Part shown: positions 10,351-19,350 of the stretch, piece after piece | Layout: the number at the start of each line of letters is the position of its first letter | Position numbering within the stretch: position 1 is the first letter of the stretch | Assembly (NCBI RefSeq): GCF_024622975.1 | Contig: NZ_JANJZT010000005.1 | Location: 1 to 64,000, forward strand | DNA length: 64,000 bases | Source: Blautia caecimuris | GTDB taxonomy: Bacteria; Bacillota; Clostridia; Lachnospirales; Lachnospiraceae | Reading direction: 5' to 3' | Notes under the pieces: model-generated | Database searches by the model: none | Seen by the model: the letters and a program-made list of their open reading frames with translations, nothing else | Told to the model about the DNA's origin: nothing | Program-made: the position numbers and the translations under genes

Positions 10351-10710
10351 ATGAACAGAGAAAAGGAAATGACAAAGATTGCTTTAAGAGCTCTTGATGA
10401 CAAAAAAGCCATGGATGTAAAAGTAATTGATATTCATGAGGTTTCTGTACTGGCAGATTATTTTGTAATTGCCAGCGGAAGCAACCAGAATCAGGTTCAG
10501 GCTATGGTTGACAATGTAGAAGAGATGCTTACAAAAGCAGGATATGAGCCAAAACAGATTGAAGGTACCAGAAATTCAAGCTGGATCCTTATGGATTACG
10601 GCGATCTGATCATTCATGTATTTGATGAGGAGAACCGTCTCTTCTATGACCTGGAAAGAATCTGGCGTGATGGAAAGGTTCTGGAAATGGGAGAATTTCT
10701 GGCTGAATAA
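10351..10710 (+). CDS. rsfS: Ribosome silencing factor
   Basis: 119 residues with the RsfS/Iojap motifs VLADYFVIASGSNQNQV, GTRNSSWILMDYGDLIIHVF and the closing RLFYDLERIW. RsfS binds L14 on the large subunit and blocks subunit joining under starvation. Last gene of the nadD-yqeK-rsfS run, followed by a terminator shared with lexA. Confidence 0.95.
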   Translation: MNREKEMTKIALRALDDKKAMDVKVIDIHEVSVLADYFVIASGSNQNQVQAMVDNVEEMLTKAGYEPKQIEGTRNSSWILMDYGDLIIHVFDEENRLFYDLERIWRDGKVLEMGEFLAE

Positions 10711-10846
10711 GACAGTCTGCATAAGACTGCTTATCAAGCTCAGGTTTACAGTAAAATTATTATGTAAACTTAAAAAAGAAATTCTCAGCAGGAAGAGATT
10801 TTTGAGAATCCTGCGGTTTGTAAAAATAATTTCTGATAAGAAAGAC

Positions 10847-10896
10847 GGATCCCCGGATGCTGTGGATGAAAACCAGCAGCTTCCGGGGATCCTTTT
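10847..10896. terminator. Bidirectional terminator between rsfS and lexA
   Basis: GGATCCCCGGA (10847-10857) pairs perfectly with TCCGGGGATCC (10882-10892), with TTTT immediately after on the + strand and a T-rich run on the other side for the - strand. It separates the convergent rsfS and lexA genes. Confidence 0.85.
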
Positions 10897-10909
10897 CTGT
10901 CTGATCTGA

Positions 10910-11530
10910 TTAATTATAAAAACGAAATACGCCAAATACTTTGCCAAGGATCTGAAGATTTCCATGAACGAGAATTGGATCCATCTCATCATTTTCCGGC
11001 TGAAGACGATAGTAGCCGTCTTCTTTATAAAAGGTTTTGACTGTGGCTGCATCCTCCACAAGAGCCACTACCATATCTCCGTTTTCAGCAGAGGACTGCT
11101 GTTTTACCAGAACCTGGTCGCCGTCAAAAATCCCTGCATTGATCATACTGTCTCCCTTTACTTTCAGAAGAAAGCTCTGGGCATTTGGCATAAACTCTGC
11201 CGGCACAGGGAAGTATCCCTCAATGTTTTCCACTGCAAAAATAGGCTGCCCTGCGGCTACGGTTCCGATTAAAGGAACATTTACAACCTCTCTGCGCACA
11301 AGATTAAACTGATCGTCAAGGATCTCGATCGCTCTTGGCTTCGTTGCGTCTCTGCGGATATAACCGTTCTTTTCCAGGGCTTCCAGATGAGAATGAACAG
11401 AGGATGTAGATTTCAGATGGACTGCCTCGCAGATCTCACGTACTGCCGGAGGAAATCCTCTGTTCAGAATCTCATTTTTAATATAATCCAGTATTTCCTG
11501 CTGTTTTTTACTGATTCTGCCGTATGCCAT
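10910..11530 (-). CDS. lexA: SOS repressor LexA
   Basis: 206 residues. The N-terminal winged helix (QQEILDYIKN, PPAVREICEAV, STSSVHSHLEALEKNGYI) binds DNA. The C-terminal S24 peptidase has the Ala-Gly self-cleavage site in GTVAAGQP, the catalytic Ser in KGDSMINAGI and the Lys in AATVKTF. It is the only - strand gene left of 20.7 kb. Its promoter lies beneath two LexA-box-like sequences, indicating autoregulation. Confidence 0.96.
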   Translation of the reverse strand: MAYGRISKKQQEILDYIKNEILNRGFPPAVREICEAVHLKSTSSVHSHLEALEKNGYIRRDATKPRAIEILDDQFNLVRREVVNVPLIGTVAAGQPIFAVENIEGYFPVPAEFMPNAQSFLLKVKGDSMINAGIFDGDQVLVKQQSSAENGDMVVALVEDAATVKTFYKEDGYYRLQPENDEMDPILVHGNLQILGKVFGVFRFYN

Positions 11531-11570
11531 ATTTTTACCTCCAAAATTTCCGCTTCATTCCGTTTTCGCT

Positions 11571-11599
11571 ATTATACCATACTTTTTTCTGGATAGCAA
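11571..11599 (-). promoter_or_regulatory. lexA promoter
   Basis: Read on the - strand: TTGCTA (complement of 11594-11599), 17 bases, then TATAAT (complement of 11571-11576). This is a good housekeeping promoter 40 bases before the lexA start. Confidence 0.75.
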
Positions 11600-11623
11600 A
11601 CAAATATTCGGAAAATATGTTCG
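11597..11623. promoter_or_regulatory. Two adjacent LexA-box-like operators
   Basis: On the - strand 11597-11610 reads CGAATATTTGTTTG, 12 of 14 positions of the Gram-positive SOS box CGAACRNRYGTTYG, and overlaps the lexA -35 box. 11610-11623 reads CGAACATATTTTCC, with a perfect left half and a weaker right half. The pair lies between lexA and the divergent HlyD-like gene. Confidence 0.6.
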
Positions 11624-11684
11624 TAAACTGCAAAAAATTTATATTCCGGTTTATGGACCACAGAGAAAAAACTGTCTCTTTTTC

Positions 11685-11713
11685 TTGTCAGACAGGGCCT
11701 AAAATGTTACAAT
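11685..11713 (+). promoter_or_regulatory. Promoter of HlyD-like/yggS/sepF operon
   Basis: TTGTCA at 11685-11690, a 17-base spacer, then TACAAT at 11708-11713. It drives the gene whose TTG start is at 11757. Confidence 0.7.
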
Positions 11714-11756
11714 GGGTTCGTATATCTGAAAAAAGTTATTTAAAGGAGGCATTTTT

Positions 11757-13157
11757 TTGCCTGATCACAATAAATCACCAAGAAGCCCGGGGCTTCTTTC
11801 AAAAATAAAAAATATTTTCGGCCTGAATATCGGAACCATTATTTTTGGGGTGCTGCTGCTTTATATGATATTCAGTATGATCGTATATCTGACATCTGAT
11901 ACCGTAGAATCCTATCAGGTCATTTCCGGGCCTCTTTCCCGAAATGAAACATACACAGGGCTCGCCATACGTGAAGAGTCCATTTATAAAGCAGATTCTG
12001 ACGGATTTATCACCTATTATGCGAGAGAGGGCAATAAGATCAATGCCAATGGACCTGTTTACGGGATCAGCAGCTCTAAGGCAACAGAAAACAGCGCCGA
12101 GCTGACTCCTGAAGAACTGACCAGCATCCGCAATGATATGATGAGTTTTTCCAAGGGCTTTAATCCAAGCAAATTTAATAATACGTACAGCTTTAAATAT
12201 ACTCTGGAGGGAAATATCCTTCAGTATGCAGGAACCTCCGAAGGAGGCGCGGTATCTCTGGGAGGTCAGGCGGTTACAAAAGCAGACAGCGACGGAATTG
12301 TTCTCTATTCCATGGACGGCTATGAAAATAAAAGCGTATCCACTTTATCCGCAGTGGATTTTGATCAGAATGCTTACCACGAAACTGATCTGAAAACAGG
12401 CGGTTCCATAAAAGCGGGAGACCCTGTTTATACTCTTATCACTGATGAACGCTGGAGTCTGCTGATCCCTCTCAGTGAAAAACAGGAGGCAAAGCTTGCT
12501 GACAGAACGGCTGTCCGGGTGAAATTTTTGAAAGACGATAAAACTCAGAACGGAGATTTTTCTATTATAGAGATCGATGGCCAGAAATATGGTCAGATTG
12601 ATTTTAACAAAGGACTGATCCGCTATGCTTCTGACCGTTTTGTAGAGATTGAGCTTGTGACCAACACTGTTACCGGGCTGAAGATTCCTCTGTCTTCCAT
12701 TGTGACCAAGGAATTTTATACCATTCCGTCCAAATATGCCACAACGGATAAAGAAACTCAGCAGACTGGATTTATGGTGGAGGGTACGGACAAAAACGGA
12801 AATAACACTTCTGCCTTTGTTGCGGCTGATATTTATGCACAGATCGAGGACGAGAGTACTGAAACAGAAGAAGGAAAGGAACCGGACTACATTTATTATG
12901 TAGATAAAAAGAAATTCAAAGAAGGCGATGTGGTTGTCTGCCAGGAGGATCAGAGCCGGTATGTAATCAAAGACGTAGGAGTTCTGGAAGGCGTTTACTG
13001 TACCAATCAGGGATATGCTGTTTTCCGCAGGATAGAGGTTCTTGACCAGAATGAAGAATACGCTATTGTATCCCAAAATACTTCTTATGGACTTTCACGG
13101 TACGATCACATTGTACGTAATGCAGACAAAGTAAATGAAGAAGAGATTTTATATTAG
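11757..13157 (+). CDS. HlyD-family membrane-anchored protein
   Basis: 466 residues. A short cytoplasmic N-terminus, one membrane helix at about 25-47 (IGTIIFGVLLLYMIFSMIVYL), then an extracellular region of the HlyD/biotinyl-lipoyl-like type. ETYTGLAIREESIYKADSDGFITYYAREGNKI resembles the lipoyl-like barrel of membrane fusion proteins, and a second copy occurs near QAVTKADSDGIVLYS. The start is a TTG with AAAGGAGG seven bases upstream. No ABC transporter is adjacent. The protein opens a cluster with yggS, sepF and ylmH, so a role at the division site or envelope is more likely than classical secretion. Confidence 0.75.
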   Translation: MPDHNKSPRSPGLLSKIKNIFGLNIGTIIFGVLLLYMIFSMIVYLTSDTVESYQVISGPLSRNETYTGLAIREESIYKADSDGFITYYAREGNKINANGPVYGISSSKATENSAELTPEELTSIRNDMMSFSKGFNPSKFNNTYSFKYTLEGNILQYAGTSEGGAVSLGGQAVTKADSDGIVLYSMDGYENKSVSTLSAVDFDQNAYHETDLKTGGSIKAGDPVYTLITDERWSLLIPLSEKQEAKLADRTAVRVKFLKDDKTQNGDFSIIEIDGQKYGQIDFNKGLIRYASDRFVEIELVTNTVTGLKIPLSSIVTKEFYTIPSKYATTDKETQQTGFMVEGTDKNGNNTSAFVAADIYAQIEDESTETEEGKEPDYIYYVDKKKFKEGDVVVCQEDQSRYVIKDVGVLEGVYCTNQGYAVFRRIEVLDQNEEYAIVSQNTSYGLSRYDHIVRNADKVNEEEILY

Positions 13158-13174
13158 TCTGGAGGCAGGAATTT

Positions 13175-13867
13175 ATGATAACAGAAAATCTGGAACAGGT
13201 AAGAAAAAACATTGACGAGGCATGCAGAATGGCAGGGCGTGACCCGAAAGAGGTTACTTTGATCGCTGTAAGCAAAACAAAGCCGGTATCCATGCTGAAG
13301 GAAGCCTATGATGCAGGCGCCAGATGCTTTGGTGAAAATAAGGTACAGGAGATCATGGACAAGCATCCACAGCTTCCTGAGGATATTCAGTGGCACATGA
13401 TCGGTCACCTGCAGAGAAATAAGGTCAAATACATTGTTGATAAGGTTTCCATGATCCATTCTGTGGATTCTCTGCGCCTTGCGCAGACTATTGAGCAGGA
13501 GGCAGCAAAGCATAATGTCTGCGTTCCTGTTCTTCTGGAAGTGAATGTTGCCCAGGAAGAAAGTAAATTCGGACTGAAAATGGACAAGGTTCTTCCCCTT
13601 ATTGAAACTATTGCAGATTTTCCTCATATAAAGGTACAGGGGCTTATGACCATTGCTCCTTATGTGGAAAATGCAGAGGATAACCGTGATTTTTTCCGAC
13701 AATTAAAAAAATTAAGTGTTGACATTGAGGCAAAAAACATTAATAATGTTAGTATGAGCGTTTTGAGTATGGGGATGACCGGAGATTATCAGGTGGCTGT
13801 CCAGGAGGGCGCAACAATGGTTCGTGTGGGCACGGGGATTTTCGGAGAAAGAAATTACGTGCGATAG
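13175..13867 (+). CDS. YggS/PLPHP-family pyridoxal phosphate homeostasis protein
   Basis: 230 residues, alanine-racemase-like barrel. The PLP lysine sits in LIAVSKTKPV; ARCFGENKVQE, WHMIGHLQRNK and SMGMTGDYQVA are family signatures. It buffers PLP and affects amino-acid pools and has no known catalysis. In Gram-positives this gene regularly precedes sepF, as here. Confidence 0.94.
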   Translation: MITENLEQVRKNIDEACRMAGRDPKEVTLIAVSKTKPVSMLKEAYDAGARCFGENKVQEIMDKHPQLPEDIQWHMIGHLQRNKVKYIVDKVSMIHSVDSLRLAQTIEQEAAKHNVCVPVLLEVNVAQEESKFGLKMDKVLPLIETIADFPHIKVQGLMTIAPYVENAEDNRDFFRQLKKLSVDIEAKNINNVSMSVLSMGMTGDYQVAVQEGATMVRVGTGIFGERNYVR

Positions 13868-13896
13868 CGAAACAAAGAATAAGATTGGAGATTAAA

Positions 13897-14535
13897 ATGA
13901 GCGTTTTAGATAAGCTTTTAGATGCAGTGAAACTGAATGACGATTACGATGAGGACGATTTTCTGGATGATGATATCCTGGATGAATCCGATGATGATTT
14001 TCTGGATAATGACGAGGAAGAAAAGCCGGTAAAGAAATTTTTCCAGAAATTCGGAAAGAAAAAAGAGGATGATTACGACGAGTATGATGAACTGGACGAT
14101 GAAGAGGAGGAAGAACCTGTTCAGAAATTCAGTCCGAAATCTGCTTCTTCTGTTTCCAGAGTTACTCCTGTAAAACAGGAAAAGCCGATCCGTACTTCAT
14201 CCAGTAAGATCACTCCTATGAGAAGCAGCCGCAGAAGTTCTCAGTCTGTGAATATGGAAGTCTGTGTGATCAAGCCGACATCCATGGAGGATACCCGTGA
14301 GATTGCAGATACACTGGTTGACAATTCTACTGTCATTCTGAATCTTGAGGGGATTGATGTGGAGCTGGCGCAGCGGATCATTGATTTTACTTCAGGCGCA
14401 TGTTATTCTCTGGGCGGAAGTCTTCAGAAAGTATCCAGCTATATCTTTGTACTGGGACCATCCAATGTTGACATTACCGGTGATCTCCAGAATATTCTGG
14501 GAGGATCTGTTCCGTCAGTAAGAGCAGGATATTAA
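13897..14535 (+). CDS. sepF: Cell division protein SepF
   Basis: 212 residues. A short N-terminal amphipathic segment (MSVLDKLLDAVKL) is followed by a very acidic Asp/Glu-rich linker (about 12-75) and a basic Ser-rich stretch. The C-terminal SepF domain starts near NMEVCVIKP, with VILNLEGIDVELAQRIIDF and YIFVLGPSNVDI. SepF anchors FtsZ to the membrane. The ATG at 13897 has GGAG seven bases upstream. It is longer than B. subtilis SepF because of the acidic linker. Confidence 0.94.
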   Translation: MSVLDKLLDAVKLNDDYDEDDFLDDDILDESDDDFLDNDEEEKPVKKFFQKFGKKKEDDYDEYDELDDEEEEEPVQKFSPKSASSVSRVTPVKQEKPIRTSSSKITPMRSSRRSSQSVNMEVCVIKPTSMEDTREIADTLVDNSTVILNLEGIDVELAQRIIDFTSGACYSLGGSLQKVSSYIFVLGPSNVDITGDLQNILGGSVPSVRAGY

Positions 14536-14541
14536 TATACG

Positions 14542-15294
14542 ATGGAAAAAGACGATTTTTTCATTAAGAGAATCCGGGAACTGGCAAATCTCTCTTATCA
14601 GAGAGATATTGTCACCTTTTCGGATTTTCTTAATTTAAACGAACAAAATCTGGTAACAGGCCAGGCAGCGCGTTTTCCGGGGATTGTTATGGAGAGCCAG
14701 GGCGGATATGACGGGGCGGAGCGTCAGATGATAGCTTTTTATCCCACAGATCTGGGATTCTACTGGGAATATCCGATCTGCTGTCTGAAAATTGAACCGA
14801 AGGCAGCGAAATTTTCGGAGGCGCTTACACATAGAGATTATCTTGGAACCATTCTTGGTCTGGGAGTGGAACGCTCTGTGATCGGAGATATTCTTGTAAA
14901 AGAACATGGGGCCTGGGTGTTCTGCCATAACAAGATCGCGGATTTTATTATGAAAAATCTCTGCAGGGTCCGTCATACAACTGTAACTGTATCAAAGGTA
15001 GAAAACCCGGAGGAGCTTCCCGGTCCCGGCTTTGCTGCAGTTTCCGGAACCTGTACGTCTGTGCGTCTGGATGCTCTTATTGCCATTGCCTTTCAGGCAT
15101 CCAGAAGCAGCATGGTTTCTTATATCGAGGGCGGTCAGGTTTTTGTAAACGGAAAGCTGATCACTTCCAATGGATATGAACCAAAAGAAGGAGATATTAT
15201 TTCTGTCAGGGGAAAAGGCCGGTTTATTTTTGAAAAAATTTCCGGAAAAACCAAAAAAGGCCGGACAGGGGTCAGTCTTTTGAAGTATGTATAA
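14542..15294 (+). CDS. ylmH: YlmH-family S4-domain RNA-binding protein
   Basis: 250 residues. The N-terminal YlmH domain is followed by a C-terminal S4 RNA-binding domain with RLDALIAIAFQASRSSM and VFVNGKLI. Homologues bind stalled 50S-peptidyl-tRNA complexes in ribosome quality control. It lies 6 bases after sepF. The divIVA gene that often follows ylmH in Firmicutes is not here; aroB follows instead. Confidence 0.9.
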   Translation: MEKDDFFIKRIRELANLSYQRDIVTFSDFLNLNEQNLVTGQAARFPGIVMESQGGYDGAERQMIAFYPTDLGFYWEYPICCLKIEPKAAKFSEALTHRDYLGTILGLGVERSVIGDILVKEHGAWVFCHNKIADFIMKNLCRVRHTTVTVSKVENPEELPGPGFAAVSGTCTSVRLDALIAIAFQASRSSMVSYIEGGQVFVNGKLITSNGYEPKEGDIISVRGKGRFIFEKISGKTKKGRTGVSLLKYV

Positions 15295-15315
15295 AAGAAC
15301 AGGAGGTGTTCGAGC

Positions 15316-16407
15316 ATGGAACACAATATCTTAAACGTTCGCCGTGAGGGAGAATTTTATTATCCTATTTATTTTGAAGAAGACTTTGCAGAGCTGTGCA
15401 GCGGACTGAAAAAAGAAAACCTGGTGGGCAGAAGGGTTTGTATTGTATCAGATTCCAATGTATTCCCCCTATATGGAGATAAGGTAAAAAAAATACTGGA
15501 GTCTGTGGAAGAATCTGTGGATGTTTTTGTCTTTGAGGCAGGAGAACCAAATAAAAATCTTGATACCGTCCAGAACCTGTACCGCACACTGATCGAAAAT
15601 AAAATTGACCGTACCGGCTTTCTGATTGCCCTGGGAGGCGGAGTAACCGGAGATCTTACCGGTTTTGCCGCTGCCACCTATCTTCGCGGCATTGATTTCA
15701 TACAGATCCCCACGACGCTGCTGGCGCAGGTAGACAGCAGCGTAGGCGGAAAAACAGGGGTGGACTTCCAGCAGTACAAAAATATGGTAGGAGCTTTTCA
15801 TCAGCCCCGGCTTGTATATATGAATATGAATACTCTGAACACCCTTCCTGAAACAGAGTTTATCTGTGGAATGGGAGAGGTTCTGAAAACAGGTCTGATC
15901 TGCGACAGTGAACTGTTTCGTTCTGTATGCAGGCAGAAAAAGCAGATCCGGGGGCTTGACAGTCAGGTTCTTGCTTCTGTGATCCGCAGATGCTGTGAGA
16001 TCAAGGCCGGTGTTGTAGAGCGGGATCCGAAAGAGCAGGGAGAAAGAGCGCTTCTGAATCTTGGACATACCATAGGACACGCCGTAGAAAAGCTTATGGA
16101 TTTTCAGCTTCTTCACGGACAGTGTGTGGCAGTGGGAACCATAGCCGCAGCTGCAATATCCCGGAACAGAGGACTACTGTCAGAAAAGGAATACCAGGAG
16201 ATTCTTTGCGGATGCAGGGATTTCGGGCTTCCGGTTTCCGTACAGGGGCTGGATCCGGAAAAGATCCTGGAAGCAACCAGAAATGACAAAAAAATGGAAC
16301 AGGGTCATATTAAATTTATCCTTATGAAAGGAATCGGCAACAGCTTTATAGATAAAACTCTTTCAGACCAGGAGATTCTTAAGGGTATTCAGGAGATTTT
16401 ACAATGA
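15316..16407 (+). CDS. aroB: 3-dehydroquinate synthase
   Basis: 363 residues. GGGVTGDLTGFAAATYLRG is the NAD-binding glycine motif; IPTTLLAQVDSSVGGKTGV is the substrate-binding region. Zinc ligands are in GMGEVLKTG (Glu), NLGHTIGHA (His) and LLHGQCVAVG (His). It catalyses the second step of the shikimate pathway. AGGAGG precedes the ATG. No other shikimate gene is nearby; it overlaps lspA by 4 bases, so it is expressed in a division/envelope operon. Confidence 0.95.
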   Translation: MEHNILNVRREGEFYYPIYFEEDFAELCSGLKKENLVGRRVCIVSDSNVFPLYGDKVKKILESVEESVDVFVFEAGEPNKNLDTVQNLYRTLIENKIDRTGFLIALGGGVTGDLTGFAAATYLRGIDFIQIPTTLLAQVDSSVGGKTGVDFQQYKNMVGAFHQPRLVYMNMNTLNTLPETEFICGMGEVLKTGLICDSELFRSVCRQKKQIRGLDSQVLASVIRRCCEIKAGVVERDPKEQGERALLNLGHTIGHAVEKLMDFQLLHGQCVAVGTIAAAAISRNRGLLSEKEYQEILCGCRDFGLPVSVQGLDPEKILEATRNDKKMEQGHIKFILMKGIGNSFIDKTLSDQEILKGIQEILQ

Positions 16408-16946
16408 CTCAAAAACAGGAGCGAAATACAAGTACCTTTCCAGGAGCCCTCTGCGGCTTCTGGTGGTGCCTTTCTATTATTCTGCTTACAGTTCTTGACC
16501 AGTGGACAAAACACCTGGCAGAAATCCATTTAAAGGGAAATCAGGGCATTTCACTGATTCCCGGAGTTCTGGAACTGTCTTATCTGGAAAACCGGGGCAT
16601 GGCTTTTGGGATGTTTCAGGGCAGACAGGTACTTTTTCTTATTCTGTGTATGGCCTTTTTCGCAGTGCTTTTGTATCTGTATGCGCGTATACCGAAAAAT
16701 AAATATTACCTGCCTCTTCTGATAACAGGAGCTGCTCTGGCCTCCGGCGCGCTGGGAAATTTTATTGACCGTCTGCTTTACGGATATGTCATTGACTTTA
16801 TTTATGTTTCCCTGATTGACTTTCCGGTCTTTAATGTGGCAGATATTTTTGTTGTGTGCGGAGGAATCGCTTTCGTTATTCTGGTGGGATTCTGCTACAA
16901 AGATGAGGATTTTGATTTTATAAAACGAAAAAGGGATAATTCATGA
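16404..16946 (+). CDS. lspA: Lipoprotein signal peptidase (signal peptidase II)
   Basis: 180 residues, four membrane helices. The family motifs are present: LDQWTK, ENRGMAFG, GNFIDRL and FPVFNVADI; the Asp in the last two form the aspartyl protease site. It cleaves lipid-modified prolipoproteins before the lipobox Cys. ATGA overlaps with aroB and with the next gene show one transcript. Confidence 0.95.
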   Translation: MTQKQERNTSTFPGALCGFWWCLSIILLTVLDQWTKHLAEIHLKGNQGISLIPGVLELSYLENRGMAFGMFQGRQVLFLILCMAFFAVLLYLYARIPKNKYYLPLLITGAALASGALGNFIDRLLYGYVIDFIYVSLIDFPVFNVADIFVVCGGIAFVILVGFCYKDEDFDFIKRKRDNS

Positions 16947-17857
16947 AGACTTTAAATTTTACAACCGGGCAGGAGGAAACTTCTGTCCGTATTGACCGTT
17001 ATCTGGCAGAAAAATGCCCGGAATTTTCACGTTCCTATCTTCAGAAGCTTCTGAAGGAACAGGCTGTTTTTGTTAATGGAAAGCCGGTAAAAGCCAATTA
17101 CAAAATCCAGCCGGAAACAGAAATATGCCTGGAAATTCCTGATATGGAGCCTCTGGATATTAAACCGGAAGCAATTCCGCTTGATATTCTGTACGAGGAT
17201 GATTACCTTCTTGTAGTAAATAAGCCAAAGGGCATGGTAGTTCATCCCGCTGCAGGCCACACAGAGGGAACTCTGGTAAATGCAGTGATGGCTCATTGCG
17301 GAGACCGGCTTTCCGGCATCAACGGGGTTCTGCGTCCCGGAATTGTTCACAGGATCGACAAAGACACGACAGGGGCTCTTCTGATCTGTAAAGAGGATTC
17401 TGTGCACAGAGATCTTGCAGAGCAGCTGAAAGAGCATTCTATTAAAAGACGTTATCGGGCCATTGTGGCCGGAAATCTGAAAGATGATGAGGGAACTGTG
17501 GAGGGCCCTATCGGACGTCATCCTACTGACCGCAAAAAAATGGCCATCAACAGCAAAAACGGAAAACCTGCTGTAACACACTATAAGGTTCTGGAGCGGT
17601 TCGGACAGTATACCTACATTGAATGCAGGCTGGAAACAGGAAGAACGCACCAGATCCGTGTACATATGACAAGCATCGGGCATCCGCTTCTTGGAGATAC
17701 GGTATACGGTTCATCCAAAAATCCTTTTCACCTTCAGGGGCAGACACTTCACGCTATGGTTCTCGGCTTTGTTCATCCGGTAACCGGTGAATATATGGAA
17801 TTTACCGCACCTTTGCCAGACTATTTTCTGAAGTTATTAGAAAAATTAAGAAAATAG
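16943..17857 (+). CDS. RluA-family 23S rRNA pseudouridine synthase
   Basis: 304 residues. N-terminal S4 domain (RIDRYLAEKCPEFSRSYLQKLL), then the catalytic domain with RPGIVHRIDKDTTG holding the catalytic Asp, and ETGRTHQIRVHM. This is the RluD-like protein usually next to lspA in Firmicutes (ylyB in B. subtilis). It overlaps lspA by 4 bases. Confidence 0.93.
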   Translation: MKTLNFTTGQEETSVRIDRYLAEKCPEFSRSYLQKLLKEQAVFVNGKPVKANYKIQPETEICLEIPDMEPLDIKPEAIPLDILYEDDYLLVVNKPKGMVVHPAAGHTEGTLVNAVMAHCGDRLSGINGVLRPGIVHRIDKDTTGALLICKEDSVHRDLAEQLKEHSIKRRYRAIVAGNLKDDEGTVEGPIGRHPTDRKKMAINSKNGKPAVTHYKVLERFGQYTYIECRLETGRTHQIRVHMTSIGHPLLGDTVYGSSKNPFHLQGQTLHAMVLGFVHPVTGEYMEFTAPLPDYFLKLLEKLRK

Positions 17858-17886
17858 TTGGCATTTCCCTAGAAATCATGTATAAT
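17858..17886 (+). promoter_or_regulatory. Promoter of cytidylate-kinase-like gene
   Basis: TTGGCA at 17858-17863, a 17-base spacer and a perfect TATAAT at 17881-17886, starting on the last base of the preceding stop codon region. Confidence 0.8.
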
Positions 17887-17926
17887 ATATGTCAGAAACA
17901 TGTTCGCAGAAGGGAGTGTATCGCTT

Positions 17927-18568
17927 ATGAGTAATACAACAAGTTCAATTATTACAATCGGAAGAGAATACGGCAGCGGAGGAAGACAGATCGGCCAGGA
18001 GGTTGCAAAATATTTTGGCATTAAATGCTATGATAAAGAACTTCTGGAGCGCGCGGCAAATGACAGCGGAATCTGTAAGGAGCTGTTTGAACACCATGAT
18101 GAAAAGCCAACCAACAGTTTTCTGTACTCACTTGTTATGGATACCTATTCCTTTGGATATTCTTCTGCGGGATTCAATGATATGCCAATGAATCATAAGA
18201 TTTTTCTGGCACAGTTTGATGCCATCAAAAAACTGGCAGAAGAGGGGCCCTGCGTTATGGTAGGCCGCTGTGCGGATTATGCGCTTTCAGACTGGCCAGA
18301 CTGCTTCAGCATTTTCATTCATGCAGACATGGATGCCAGGATTCGCAGAATTGCTTCAAAATACGGAAAATCAGACAAAGAGGCAAAGGATATTATTATA
18401 AAAACCGACAAGAGCAGAGCCAGCTATTATAATTATTACACAAATAAAAAATGGGGTTCTGCAAAGGATTATAATCTCTGTATTGACAGCGGCAAGCTGG
18501 GACTTGACAATGCGGCAAAGATTATTATCAATGCCGTTCAGGTTTTTGATGAATCCAAGAAAAAATAA
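17927..18568 (+). CDS. Cytidylate kinase-like family protein
   Basis: 213 residues. SIITIGREYGSGGRQIG is the modified P-loop of the cytidylate-kinase-like family, which also shows CYDKELLERAA and a VMVGRCADYAL core. The phosphate-acceptor substrate is not known for this family. The ATG at 17927 has AGGGAG ten bases upstream. It has its own promoter and a strong terminator, so it is a single-gene unit. Confidence 0.88.
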   Translation: MSNTTSSIITIGREYGSGGRQIGQEVAKYFGIKCYDKELLERAANDSGICKELFEHHDEKPTNSFLYSLVMDTYSFGYSSAGFNDMPMNHKIFLAQFDAIKKLAEEGPCVMVGRCADYALSDWPDCFSIFIHADMDARIRRIASKYGKSDKEAKDIIIKTDKSRASYYNYYTNKKWGSAKDYNLCIDSGKLGLDNAAKIIINAVQVFDESKKK

Positions 18569-18591
18569 AATAGCAAATAAAAGGTTTTCAG

Positions 18592-18625
18592 CACCGGGGA
18601 TCAAATATATTTCCCCGGTGTTTTT
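18592..18625 (+). terminator. Intrinsic terminator
   Basis: CACCGGGGA (18592-18600) pairs perfectly with TCCCCGGTG (18612-18620), followed by TTTTT. Confidence 0.92.
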
Positions 18626-18696
18626 ATGTAAATGACTGTGAATGAAGTGGACAGCAACACCTATGTATTTATACACAAAAATAACACTTAAAATTT

Positions 18697-18727
18697 ATGA
18701 CACATTTATGTAAAAATATGATATACT
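18697..18727 (+). promoter_or_regulatory. Weak candidate promoter of dtd
   Basis: TATACT at 18722-18727 is a good -10 box about 33 bases before the dtd start; the nearest -35-like element, ATGACA at 18697-18702, has a long 19-base spacer. Confidence 0.4.
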
Positions 18728-18759
18728 GATTTCCAGAAAACAGAAAGAAAGGAACAGTT

Positions 18760-19206
18760 ATGAGACTTTTTATTCAGAGAGTTCTACAGGCGGAAGTGAC
18801 GGTAGAAGGAAATACCGTGGGTAAGATCGGAAAAGGACTTCTGGTGTTTGTAGGCGCCGGAAAAGAAGATAACCGGGAAATTGCAGATAAATACCTGAAA
18901 AAGCTTCTGGGACTGCGTATTTTTGAAGATGAGGCAGGAAAAACAAATCTTTCCCTGAAGGACGTGGGAGGAGAGCTTCTGCTGGTTTCCCAGTTTACTT
19001 TGTATGCAAACTGCAAAAAGGGAAATCGTCCCAGCTTTATTGAAGCCGGAGCTCCGGATATGGCAGAAGAACTTTATGAGTATATGATCCAGGAGGCGCA
19101 GAAAACAGTCCCTGTTGTGGAACACGGCGTTTTTGGAGCAGATATGAAGGTAGCTCTTGTTAATGACGGACCCTTTACCATTCTTCTGGACGAGCATATA
19201 TTATAA
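18760..19206 (+). CDS. dtd: D-aminoacyl-tRNA deacylase
   Basis: 148 residues, the full family length. Contains the SQFTLYA motif and the [10 protein letters not shown] segment with the Gly-Pro that reads substrate chirality. It removes D-amino acids and glycine mischarged on tRNA. AGAAAGGA lies upstream of the ATG. Confidence 0.95.
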   Translation: MRLFIQRVLQAEVTVEGNTVGKIGKGLLVFVGAGKEDNREIADKYLKKLLGLRIFEDEAGKTNLSLKDVGGELLLVSQFTLYANCKKGNRPSFIEAGAPDMAEELYEYMIQEAQKTVPVVEHGVFGADMKVALVNDGPFTILLDEHIL

Positions 19207-19350
19207 AGAAAGTGATCTGTATTGAGAACGGCATACATAAGGACCCGTTGAATTATGTGGCTCAGCCTGCAGACTAAACTTTATAAAAGTAATTATTTGT
19301 AAAAATTATTTATAAAAGCAGTATTTATTACAGCATGCTGAAAATCAGAG

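Noticed and set aside
17891-17905. LexA box near GAAACATGTTCG upstream of the cytidylate-kinase-like gene
   Set aside because: The half-sites are one base too close and only one half matches the consensus.
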